DNA of 13,265 bases from an uncultured bacterium (GTDB lineage Bacteria; Desulfobacterota; Desulfobulbia; Desulfobulbales; Desulfobulbaceae), in NCBI GenBank assembly GCA_903842475.1, contig CAIMMA010000348.1, forward strand, positions 1 through 13,265. The letters run 5' to 3'. Positions 5,908 to 12,392 of this stretch are shown in pieces (position 1 is the stretch's first letter; each line of letters opens with the position of its first letter). Below the pieces are notes generated by a model that did not search any database, was not told where the DNA came from, and was given only the letters and a program-made list of their open reading frames with translations. A program made the translations under genes and the position numbers.

Positions 5908-6645
5908 GTGGACAAGGACGAGTGGCAGCAGCAAGGCGCGGGCCATCGGCAGCGGCTCCGCGATAAGTTCCTGGAACAGGGGATCGAGGCGTTTACCGAC
6001 AGCGAGGTCATCGAACTGCTGCTCACCTTCGGCACGCCCCGCTCCGACTGCAAGGCGGCCGCCCGCGCGGCGCTGGCCCAGTTCAAGACCCTGCCGGCAG
6101 TGCTCGATGCCGCGCCGGTGCAGCTGCAGCAGGTAAAGGGCATCGGCCCGAAGAACATCTTCGCCCTCCAGTTCATCCAGGGCGTGGCCCGCCGCTACCT
6201 CCGTCAGCGGATCGTCGGTAAAACCTACATCAACAGCTCCCGCGAGGTGGCCGATTACCTCCTCCACACCATGCGGGGGCTGCAGCATGAGGTGCTGACC
6301 GTGGTCTTCCTCGACGCCGCCCACGGCATCATCGATTCCGCGGTGGTGGCCGAGGGTACGGTCACGGTCAACACCGTCTATCCGCGGGAACTGGTCAAGG
6401 CTGCGCTGGCCCGCAATGCCAGCGGCCTGGTGATCGCCCATAACCACCCCTCCGGCTCCCTGACCCCCTCCCGCCAGGACGAAGAACTGACCCGCTCGCT
6501 CCACCTGATCTGCTCGTTCATGCATATCAGTCTGCTCGATCATCTGATCATCGGCGGGGGTGATCAGGTGTACAGCTTCGCCGACAGCGGCCAGATGGCC
6601 CGGATCCGCGACGACTGCCGCCGGATCCTCGAACGGGCCGGATGA
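5908..6645 (+). CDS. radC: RadC-family JAMM/MPN protein (UPF0758)
   Basis: This 245-residue protein has the usual RadC plan. The N-terminal GHRQRLRDKFLEQG (12-25) and EVIELLLTFGTPRSD (33-47) lead to a helix-hairpin-helix with VKGIGPKN (76-83), then the JAMM metalloprotease-like domain. The metal-site motif is complete: His178, His180 and Asp191 in HNHPSGSLTPSRQD, with Glu128 (HEVL) as the likely acid. RadC was named for DNA repair, but that role is disputed and its substrate is not known. The start is GTG at 5908, 12 bp after the gatB stop; no ATG fits better and homology begins at once. It overlaps hemW by 4 bp (ATGA), indicating translational coupling. Confidence 0.95.
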   Translation: MDKDEWQQQGAGHRQRLRDKFLEQGIEAFTDSEVIELLLTFGTPRSDCKAAARAALAQFKTLPAVLDAAPVQLQQVKGIGPKNIFALQFIQGVARRYLRQRIVGKTYINSSREVADYLLHTMRGLQHEVLTVVFLDAAHGIIDSAVVAEGTVTVNTVYPRELVKAALARNASGLVIAHNHPSGSLTPSRQDEELTRSLHLICSFMHISLLDHLIIGGGDQVYSFADSGQMARIRDDCRRILERAG

Positions 6646-7796
6646 TGGATCTTGCCGCCCGGGCCGGGCTCTACCTGCACGTCCCTTTTTGCCAAAAAAA
6701 ATGTGCCTATTGCAGTTTTTACTCCTTAGTCCCGCAGGCGGAAGACATCCGGCGCTATATCGAGTCGGTCCGCCTGCAGATGCGGCAACTGGCCCGGGGT
6801 CCCGATGTCCGGAACCTGTCTTTCTCCACCATCTTTTTCGGTGGCGGCACCCCCTCGACCCTGCCGGTTGCGGTGCTGGCCATGCTGCTCGCCGACTGCC
6901 GCACCTTGTTCACGTTTGCCGGGGAGACCCCGGAAATCACCATTGAGGTCAATCCCGGCACCATCGATGCCACCGGGCTGCACCAGTTGCGCCGGGCTGG
7001 GTTCAATCGCCTCTCCATCGGGGTGCAGTCCCTCGATGACCGGGAGCTGCGCCGACTCGGCCGTATCCACACCAGCGGCGAGGCCCTGGCAACCATCAAC
7101 GCGGCCCGATCGGCCGGTTTCGACAATCTCAGCTTTGACCTGATGTACGGCCTGCCGGGACAGACCGTTCCCAGCTGGCAGGAGACCCTGGAGCGGGCCC
7201 TGGCCATTGCCCCCGAACATTTATCCCTGTATGAGTTGACTGTCGAGGAGAGCACCCCCTTTTTCAAGCAGGCGCAGCAGGGGCAAATGAACCTGCCCGT
7301 CGAAGATACGATCCTGGCCATGATGGCCGCCATCGACACTGCCATCGGCCGCAGCCCCCTCGCCCGCTATGAGATTTCCAACTATGCGGTTGCCGGACGG
7401 CAATGCCGACATAATCTCACGTACTGGGACAACCGCTGCTACCTGGGCCTCGGCCCCGGCGCGGTCTCGGCCTTCGGCGGGCAGCGGCGGGCGACGGTCG
7501 CAGACCTTGCCGCCTACTGCAGCTGCCTGGCCGAGGGAAGGGATGTGTGCCAGGAGGTCGAACAACTGGATTCGGAAACCAGGTTCCGCGAGACCGTGAT
7601 CATGGGGCTGCGGCTGCTGGCCGGGGTCTCGATTGACGAACTAAACCATCGCTTCGGTATCGACCTGCCGACCTATTACAACACCACCCTGGACCCGCTG
7701 CTTGCCCAGCAACTGGTGACGATCCGCGCCGGTCGGCTGGCGCTCACCCCCAAAGGGCTGCCCTTGGCCAATCAGGTGATGGCGACGCTGGTTTAA
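6642..7796 (+). CDS. hemW: HemW, radical SAM haem chaperone
   Basis: HemW belongs to the HemN-like radical SAM family but acts as a haem chaperone rather than as coproporphyrinogen dehydrogenase. The 384 residues begin with LYLHVPFC and the [4Fe-4S] motif CQKKCAYC (Cys17, Cys21, Cys24), with only three cysteines as in HemW. GGGTPS (67-72) and the SIGVQS (125-130) and DLMYGLPGQT (166-175) segments are SAM-barrel landmarks. HNLTYW (257-262) is the HNxxYW haem-binding signature that separates HemW from HemN. The C-terminal HemN_C-like winged region is present (VIMGLRLLAGVS onward). The ATG at 6642 overlaps the radC stop; a second ATG directly follows at 6645, so either may be used. A haem-handling role fits an anaerobe with cytochromes. 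Confidence 0.96.
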   Translation: MMDLAARAGLYLHVPFCQKKCAYCSFYSLVPQAEDIRRYIESVRLQMRQLARGPDVRNLSFSTIFFGGGTPSTLPVAVLAMLLADCRTLFTFAGETPEITIEVNPGTIDATGLHQLRRAGFNRLSIGVQSLDDRELRRLGRIHTSGEALATINAARSAGFDNLSFDLMYGLPGQTVPSWQETLERALAIAPEHLSLYELTVEESTPFFKQAQQGQMNLPVEDTILAMMAAIDTAIGRSPLARYEISNYAVAGRQCRHNLTYWDNRCYLGLGPGAVSAFGGQRRATVADLAAYCSCLAEGRDVCQEVEQLDSETRFRETVIMGLRLLAGVSIDELNHRFGIDLPTYYNTTLDPLLAQQLVTIRAGRLALTPKGLPLANQVMATLV

Positions 7797-7857
7797 CCCG
7801 GTGATTCCGACATCGATATGGAGCACCAACGTTCATCCCAACTCGAAGGAGACGCCT

Positions 7858-8691
7858 ATGCAATGCCAACTAACCGTTCTTTGCGAAAATTCCGTTGCCG
7901 TACCCCATGGGCTGATCGGGGAGCACGGCTGGGCCGTGCATATCACTGCAGGCTCCCATCGTCTGCTGCTCGATACCGGCCAGGGGCTGGGCCTGATCAA
8001 TAACAGCCGCGTCCTGGACGTTGATTTGAGCCAGCTCGACGGGATTGTCATCAGCCACGGCCACTACGATCACACCTCCGGGCTGGCCGATGCCCTGCTG
8101 ATGAGCGGCAAGACCGACGTCTACATGCATCCGGACGGTTTTGTCGACCGCTACTGGTTTAAAGACGGCCAATGCCGGGAAATCGGCATCCGCCACAAAC
8201 AGGGGTATCTGGAATCCCTCGGGGCGCAATTCAAGCCGGTGACCGAGTTCACCGAGATTTTTCCGCAGGTCTATCTCACCGGTGAGGTGGAGCGGGTCAC
8301 CGATTTTGAACCGCCGGACCCCACCATGAAAATCCGCGCCACCTCCGGGGAATGGGCCCAGGATGAACTCCGCGATGATCTGTCGCTGGTGGTGGCCACC
8401 GAAAAAGGGCTGGTCGTGATCTTGGGCTGCGCCCATGCCGGGCTGATCAATATCCTCACCCATGTCACTGCCCAACTCCCCGGCCAACCGATTCATACGG
8501 TGATCGGCGGCACCCACCTCGGTTTTGCCGATCCATCCCAGATGGATGCCACGGTGGCGGCCTTGCACCAATTCGGCGTCCAGCGTTTGGGGGCGTCCCA
8601 TTGCACGGGGCTGGCCAACTCCGCCCGCTTACAGCAGGTCTTCGGCGAGCGGTTCTTTTTCGCCGCCGCCGGCACTCGCTGGGAATACTGA
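7858..8691 (+). CDS. Metallo-beta-lactamase-fold hydrolase (COG1237 / MJ0301-like)
   Basis: This 277-residue protein has the MBL-fold metal motif HGHYDH (His67, His69, Asp71, His72) within VISHGHYDHTSGL, then GCAHAG (His193), GGTHLG (His220) and a late ASHCTG (His248). An early LLLDTGQG (36-43) is typical of the fold. This layout is that of COG1237 proteins, often labelled 7,8-dihydropterin-6-methyl-4-(beta-D-ribofuranosyl)aminobenzene 5'-phosphate synthase after an archaeal member. In bacteria the real substrate is unknown, so that name should not be used. The chosen ATG has AAGGAG at good spacing. An upstream in-frame GTG at 7801 adds 19 residues unlike the family. It follows hemW by 61 bp and could share its transcript. 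Confidence 0.9.
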   Translation: MQCQLTVLCENSVAVPHGLIGEHGWAVHITAGSHRLLLDTGQGLGLINNSRVLDVDLSQLDGIVISHGHYDHTSGLADALLMSGKTDVYMHPDGFVDRYWFKDGQCREIGIRHKQGYLESLGAQFKPVTEFTEIFPQVYLTGEVERVTDFEPPDPTMKIRATSGEWAQDELRDDLSLVVATEKGLVVILGCAHAGLINILTHVTAQLPGQPIHTVIGGTHLGFADPSQMDATVAALHQFGVQRLGASHCTGLANSARLQQVFGERFFFAAAGTRWEY

Positions 8692-8715
8692 AACGGTCGA
8701 GGCGAAGCCAACGAG

Positions 8716-8742
8716 CCCCGGTGCCCGTTCGGAGTGCCGGGG
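8716..8742 (+). terminator. GC-rich hairpin after the MBL hydrolase gene
   Basis: CCCCGG (8716-8721) pairs with CCGGGG (8737-8742), extendable inward through wobble pairs, starting 24 nt after the stop codon. There is no T-run, so this may be a Rho-linked or 3'-stabilising hairpin rather than a standard intrinsic terminator. Confidence 0.4.
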
Positions 8743-8851
8743 ACTGACCGGTAACCTGCCCTTATGGATGATAAGATGGTAACCGTTCATGTGTTTCCCG
8801 CTCTTGCCTTTGTTTGCTGAGCAGGGTAAAAGACAAGGTTGAAAAAAATCT

Positions 8852-8904
8852 CCGGAGGCCTGGAGTTCCGCGATTGCTGCATGGACACCAAGCAGGGCCT
8901 CCGG
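8852..8904. repeat. 9-bp perfect inverted repeat upstream of the fumarase gene
   Basis: CCGGAGGCC (8852-8860) and GGCCTCCGG (8896-8904) can pair around a 35-nt loop, extended by a T-G and a C-G pair at the base (8851/8905, 8850/8906). The loop contains a smaller CTGC/GCAG pairing (8877-8880 with 8892-8895), but this competes for the base of the main stem. It might be a structured RNA or a protein site. Confidence 0.5.
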
Positions 8905-8924
8905 GGTGGAGCAGTGGAGGTGGT

Positions 8925-8943
8925 CCGCACCCGGCAGGTGCGG
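8925..8943 (+). repeat. 7-bp hairpin CCGCACC/GGTGCGG
   Basis: Perfect 7-bp arms (8925-8931 and 8937-8943) enclose a 5-nt loop, CGGCA. It lies 6 bp before the candidate -35 of the fumarase promoter. If transcription comes from further upstream it could be an attenuating hairpin; otherwise it may be an operator palindrome. Confidence 0.5.
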
Positions 8944-8948
8944 CCCGG

Positions 8949-8977
8949 TTGACCAAAAGGTTGTTTGTCTGTCGAAT
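8949..8977 (+). promoter_or_regulatory. Candidate sigma-70-type promoter of the fumarase gene
   Basis: TTGACC (8949-8954) and TCGAAT (8972-8977) are separated by 17 bp, giving 5/6 and 4/6 matches to consensus. The predicted start near 8984 would give a leader of about 60 nt. An alternative -10 (TATATT, 9014-9019) lacks a good -35. Confidence 0.4.
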
Positions 8978-8978
8978 A

Positions 8979-9001
8979 ACCGGCCCGATTGCGCGGTCGG
9001 T
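8979..9001 (+). promoter_or_regulatory. Inverted repeat at the predicted fumarase transcription start
   Basis: ACCGGCC (8979-8985) pairs with GGTCGGT (8995-9001), including one G-T pair, with a 9-nt loop. It overlaps the predicted start of transcription, where an operator would block RNA polymerase. As RNA it would be only partly transcribed from that promoter. Confidence 0.35.
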
Positions 9002-9041
9002 CCATGTACGTTGTATATTCATTCAAACAAGGAGCACTATT

Positions 9042-10661
9042 ATGGCAGGTTTTGTGTATCAGGATCCCTTCCCCCTCGGCAAGGATGAGACCAAGTTTCG
9101 TTTATTGGACGGTTCCGCCAAGTATGTCTCGGTGGAAACCTTCAATGGTCAGGAGATTTTAAAAGTAGCCCCCGAAGCTATTAAAGTGCTGGCGAATCAG
9201 GCGATGCGCGAAGTTTCCTTTCTGCTGCGTCCCTCCCATAACCAGCAGGTCGCCAAAATTTTCGACGATCCGGCGGCCTCCGTTAATGACAAGGAAGTGG
9301 CCTTGGCCATGCTGCGCAACGCCGAGGTCTCCGCCAACTTCGTCCTCCCGGTCTGCCAGGATACCGGCACGGCCTGCGTCGTGGGCAAGAAGGGGCAGAA
9401 CGTCTGGACCGGCTGCGACGATGCCGAGCAGATCTCCGCCGGCGTCTACACCACCTATACCGAAGAGAACCTGCGCTATTCCCAGAATGCGGCGCTGACC
9501 ATGTATGAAGAGGTCAACACCAAGACCAATCTGCCCGCCCAGATCGACCTCTACGCCACCACCGGCAGCGAGTATAAATTTCTCTTCGTGGCCAAGGGCG
9601 GCGGTAGCGCCAACAAAACCTATCTTTATCAGGAGACCAAGGCCCTGCTCAATCCCGCCACCCTGAAAAAATTCCTGGTGGACAAGATGAAGACCCTGGG
9701 TACCGCGGCCTGTCCTCCGTACCATATCGCCTTTGTTATCGGCGGCACCTCGGCTGAAACCTGCCTCAAAACCGTCAAGCTGGCCTCGGCCAAGTACCTC
9801 GATACCCTGCCGACCACCGGCAATGAGTATGGTCGGGCCTTCCGCGACGTGGACTTGGAGAACGAACTGTTGGAAGCCGCCGGTAACCTCGGTCTGGGCG
9901 CCCAGTTCGGCGGCAAGTACTTTGCCCATGATATCCGTGTGGTCCGCCTGAGCCGGCACGGCGCTTCCTGTCCGGTGGGCATGGGCGTTTCCTGTTCGGC
10001 AGACCGCAATATCAAGGCTAAAATCAATAAGGACGGGTTGTGGGTCGAGCAGATGGATACCGATCCCGGCAAACTGATCCCGGCCCAATACCGCGATCGC
10101 AGTTCTTCCCAGTCGAGTAAGATCGATCTCAACCAGCCGCTGGATAAGGTTCGGGCCGAATTGACCAAACATCCGGTTTCCACGCCGCTGCTGCTGACCG
10201 GCACCATCATCGTCGGCCGGGACATCGCCCACGCCAAGTGGAAAGAGATCTTGGACGCCGGCAAGCCGCTGCCCGATTATCTCAAGCAGCATCCGGTCTA
10301 TTATGCCGGTCCGGCCAAGACCCCGGCGGGCAAACCCTCGGGTTCTTTTGGTCCGACCACCGCCGGCCGCATGGATTCCTATGTTGATCTGTTCCAGAGC
10401 AACGGCGGCTCCATGGTGATGATTGCCAAGGGCAACCGTTCGCAGCAGGTCACCGATGCCTGTAAAAAATATGGCGGCTTCTACCTTGGTTCCATCGGCG
10501 GCCCGGCGGCCCTGCTGGCCGAGGAAAACATCAAGAAGGTCGAGTGTCTTGATTACCCCGAACTGGGTATGGAAGCGGTCTGGAAAATCGAAGTGGTCGA
10601 CTTCCCGGCCTTCATCCTGGTGGATGACAAGGGTAACGATTTCTTCAAAGGGCTGCTGTAA
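9042..10661 (+). CDS. Class I fumarate hydratase, single-chain [4Fe-4S] type (FumA/FumB-like)
   Basis: This enzyme interconverts fumarate and malate in the TCA cycle, or in its reductive branch, in the cytoplasm. From the chosen start it has 539 residues, close to E. coli FumA (548). The three cluster ligands are present: Cys105 in VCQDTGTA, Cys224 in TAACPPYH and Cys310 in GASCPVGMG. The first two have the same numbers as in E. coli FumA (105, 224; third 318), which strongly supports the ATG at 9042. That ATG has AAGGAG upstream. The N-terminal alpha-type domain is fused to the C-terminal beta-type domain (TTAGRMDSYVDLFQSNGGSMVMIAKGNR). The oxygen-labile cluster suits an anaerobe. The gene stands alone with a structured upstream region and a strong terminator. 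Confidence 0.96.
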   Translation: MAGFVYQDPFPLGKDETKFRLLDGSAKYVSVETFNGQEILKVAPEAIKVLANQAMREVSFLLRPSHNQQVAKIFDDPAASVNDKEVALAMLRNAEVSANFVLPVCQDTGTACVVGKKGQNVWTGCDDAEQISAGVYTTYTEENLRYSQNAALTMYEEVNTKTNLPAQIDLYATTGSEYKFLFVAKGGGSANKTYLYQETKALLNPATLKKFLVDKMKTLGTAACPPYHIAFVIGGTSAETCLKTVKLASAKYLDTLPTTGNEYGRAFRDVDLENELLEAAGNLGLGAQFGGKYFAHDIRVVRLSRHGASCPVGMGVSCSADRNIKAKINKDGLWVEQMDTDPGKLIPAQYRDRSSSQSSKIDLNQPLDKVRAELTKHPVSTPLLLTGTIIVGRDIAHAKWKEILDAGKPLPDYLKQHPVYYAGPAKTPAGKPSGSFGPTTAGRMDSYVDLFQSNGGSMVMIAKGNRSQQVTDACKKYGGFYLGSIGGPAALLAEENIKKVECLDYPELGMEAVWKIEVVDFPAFILVDDKGNDFFKGLL

Positions 10662-10718
10662 GCGTAGCCCAGTTCCGGCCGTGCGTACAGCGCAAGCATC
10701 GGCGATGAACCGATAACA

Positions 10719-10752
10719 GGCAGGGAGGATCCGATCCTCCCTGCCTTTTTTT
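10719..10752 (+). terminator. Intrinsic terminator after the fumarase gene
   Basis: GGCAGGGAGGAT (10719-10730) pairs with ATCCTCCCTGCC (10734-10745), a 12-bp perfect GC-rich stem with a 3-nt loop, followed by seven T. This is a classical rho-independent terminator, so the LOG gene after it needs its own promoter or read-through. Confidence 0.95.
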
Positions 10753-10769
10753 ATGACGAGTGGTGGCTC

Positions 10770-11441
10770 ATGGATGATTTGAAAACTTCGGAGGCCTGGC
10801 GGATTTTCCGTATTCAGGCCGAACTGATCGACGGTATTGAAACCCTCAACGACCTGGGGCCGGCGGTGTCAATCTTCGGCGGTGCCAGGTTTGGCGAGGA
10901 TTCTCCCTATTACGCGGCTGCCCGGACCACGGCTGGGCTGCTGTGCGCCCAGGATCTGGCGGTGATCACCGGCGGCGGTCCCGGCATCATGGAGGCGGCC
11001 AGCCGTGGCTGTTTTGAGGCGGGCGGCACTTCGGTGGGGCTCAATATCATCTTGCCCCGGGAGCAGCATCCCAATCACTTCCAGAACCGCAGCATCACCT
11101 TTCGCTATTTTTTTATTCGCAAGCTGATGTTTGTCCGCTATGCTCTGGCCTATGTCATCTTTCCCGGCGGCTTCGGCACCATGGACGAATTCTTCGAGAG
11201 TCTGACCCTGATCCAGACCACTAAAATCCGCCGCTTCCCCATCGTCCTCTACGGCAGCAGCTACTGGCAGGGGCTGCTCGACTGGATTCGGGCGGAGATG
11301 CTGCCCAACGGCTGTATCGCTCCGGAAGACCTCGATCTTTTTCATCTGGTCGATACACCGGCGGCGGCGGCCGAGATTATCGGCTGCTACATGGAACAAT
11401 GCCGCCAGTTTCCCGGTGAGCAGCGGCGGACGTCGCTCTGA
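10770..11441 (+). CDS. LOG-family protein (nucleoside 5'-monophosphate phosphoribohydrolase-like)
   Basis: This 223-residue Rossmann-fold protein of the LOG/TIGR00730 group has the two defining motifs: GGGPGIME (68-75) and PGGFGTMDE (132-140). An early AVSIFGGAR (32-40) and a central arginine-lysine segment (RKLMFVRYA, 117-125) also match. Characterised LOG proteins remove ribose 5-phosphate from cytokinin nucleotides or from AMP and related nucleotides. In bacteria without cytokinin signalling the role is probably in nucleotide turnover, so the cytokinin name should not be read literally. The ATG has only a poor GTGGTGG upstream, but the reading frame and family fit are good. It follows the fumarase terminator by 17 bp. 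Confidence 0.93.
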   Translation: MDDLKTSEAWRIFRIQAELIDGIETLNDLGPAVSIFGGARFGEDSPYYAAARTTAGLLCAQDLAVITGGGPGIMEAASRGCFEAGGTSVGLNIILPREQHPNHFQNRSITFRYFFIRKLMFVRYALAYVIFPGGFGTMDEFFESLTLIQTTKIRRFPIVLYGSSYWQGLLDWIRAEMLPNGCIAPEDLDLFHLVDTPAAAAEIIGCYMEQCRQFPGEQRRTSL

Positions 11442-11501
11442 TCGGCTCGCTTACGAAGAGCGGCAACGTGAACGCCTTATGACAACCTTTAGGAGGGACC
11501 C

Positions 11502-12020
11502 ATGAACCCCATGCTCGATTTTATCTTTTCGCGGCGCAGCATCCGGACCTTCACCCAACGCGAGATCCCGGAACCTCTGCTGATCGACCTGCTGGAAGCC
11601 GCCATGGCCGCACCCTCGGCGGTGGCCAAGGACCCCTGGCATTTTATCGTCCTGCGTTCACGCGTTTCGCTGGATCAGCTGGCAGCCAACCTGCCCAACG
11701 GCAAAATGCTGGGCGAGGCCACTGCCGCGCTGGTGGTCTGCGGCGATCTCGCCAAGGCGCATGACCAGCAGCTCTCCTTTCTGCTCCAGGACCTCAGCGC
11801 CGCGATTGAAAATATTCTGCTCGCAGCCACCGCCCTCGGTCTGGGGGCCTGTTGGCTGGGCATCCATCCCCGCGAGGAGCGAATCGCGGCGGTGACCCGA
11901 CAGTTTGCGTTGCCGGCGCAGGTCATCCCGGTCGCCGCCATCGCCCTCGGTTGGCCCGCCCAGGAGGCCGCACCCCGCACCCGTTACAACCCGGCCTGCG
12001 TGCACCTGGAACGCTGGTAA
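11502..12020 (+). CDS. Small nitroreductase-family flavoprotein
   Basis: This 172-residue protein belongs to the FMN-dependent nitroreductase superfamily. FSRRSIRTF (9-17) is the FMN phosphate-binding start, AAPSAVAKDPWHFIVL (36-51) the second flavin contact, and DLSAAIENILLAATALGLGACWLGI (about 98-122) the conserved dimer and flavin helix. The length is at the short end, typical of the compact single-domain group in anaerobes. Members reduce nitro compounds, quinones or other acceptors with NAD(P)H; the substrate cannot be read from sequence. AGGAGGG precedes the ATG at good spacing. It follows the LOG gene by 60 bp. Its 3' end converges on and overlaps a decayed minus-strand gene. Confidence 0.92.
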   Translation: MNPMLDFIFSRRSIRTFTQREIPEPLLIDLLEAAMAAPSAVAKDPWHFIVLRSRVSLDQLAANLPNGKMLGEATAALVVCGDLAKAHDQQLSFLLQDLSAAIENILLAATALGLGACWLGIHPREERIAAVTRQFALPAQVIPVAAIALGWPAQEAAPRTRYNPACVHLERW

Positions 12021-12392
12021 TCCTCAAGGTCCTTCGCGCCCCACGGGCCGGAGTCGCTAGAGAGCGCCCGGTTGGTCGCCCTGGGGCTGGCACAGGGCTT
12101 CCGGCGATAGGCCTCGAGGTCTTCGATGGTATCGATATCCTGCAGGGCTGGCAGCAGGGTGACGCGCTGATTAACCCGGGCGCATCGCTCCAGGGTTTTT
12201 TCCAGGACCTGATCCGTGCTCCAGGGGATGCCTGCAAGCGTTGGCGATACGCGGTTGTCGCGTGCAATCCGATCAGGCCGTAGCCGCCGTCAAGCATCGG
12301 GACCAACACGTCGGCCAGTCGGGTTTTCACCTGGCCGGGAACGGGTACTCGGACAAAAAAGCGACCACGGGTGGGTTATCCGGAGGTTGCAT
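11984..12392 (-). pseudogene. Decayed TIGR04282/DUF2064 nucleotidyl/glycosyltransferase-like gene
   Basis: Pieces of one TIGR04282-type protein lie in order on the minus strand but in different frames. ATG at 12390-12392 opens with MQPPDNPPVVAF. A T-run of six (12355-12360) then shifts the frame; one more T would restore FFVRVPVPGQVKTRLA, the family's N-terminal motif. Next comes VLVPMLDGGYGLIGL, which in relatives lies about 90 residues later, so an internal deletion is placed near 12305-12320. A second one-base shift near 12262-12267 restores ARDNRVSPTLAGIPWSTDQ, VLEKTLERC, VTLLPALQDIDTIEDLEAY, and the frame ends at TAA 11984-11986 inside the end of the nitroreductase gene. About 136 codons remain of some 200-230. 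The intact gene would have been coupled to the GT2 gene by a 17-bp overlap. Confidence 0.8.

Larger units (their letters stand above)
8692..9041. other. 350-bp intergenic region with many inverted repeats before the fumarase gene
   Basis: No convincing gene is seen. An in-frame extension of the fumarase gene back to 8814 is possible but has no family resemblance. The region holds a 3' hairpin (8716-8742), paired GGTAACC motifs around a small palindrome (8750-8784), a 9-bp inverted repeat (8852-8860 with 8896-8904), a tight 7-bp hairpin (8925-8943), a candidate promoter (8949-8977) and a further hairpin (8979-9001). The density of pairing is more than expected for a plain spacer and suggests regulation of the fumarase. 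Confidence 0.55.

Noticed and set aside
5215..6543. A 442-residue minus-strand open frame opposite gatB and radC
   Set aside because: Both genes beneath it are unmistakable conserved families; the antisense product has no recognisable motif.
7801..7857. Alternative GTG start for the MBL hydrolase
   Set aside because: The ATG at 7858 has a strong AAGGAG and family homology starts there; the added residues look random.
8814..9041. N-terminal extension of the fumarase by 76 residues
   Set aside because: The cluster cysteines match E. coli FumA numbering only with the start at 9042, which also has AAGGAG; the extension runs through the inverted repeats and resembles no fumarase.
9159..10292. 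A 377-residue minus-strand open frame opposite the fumarase
   Set aside because: The plus strand encodes all three Fe-S cysteines and the full fumarase; the antisense frame is a composition artefact.
12021..12375. Plain intergenic spacer, or plus-strand open frames in it (about 11852-12283 and 12216-12551)
   Set aside because: The minus strand carries ordered TIGR04282 motifs in shifted frames, so this is a decayed gene; the plus-strand frames are shadows without family motifs.
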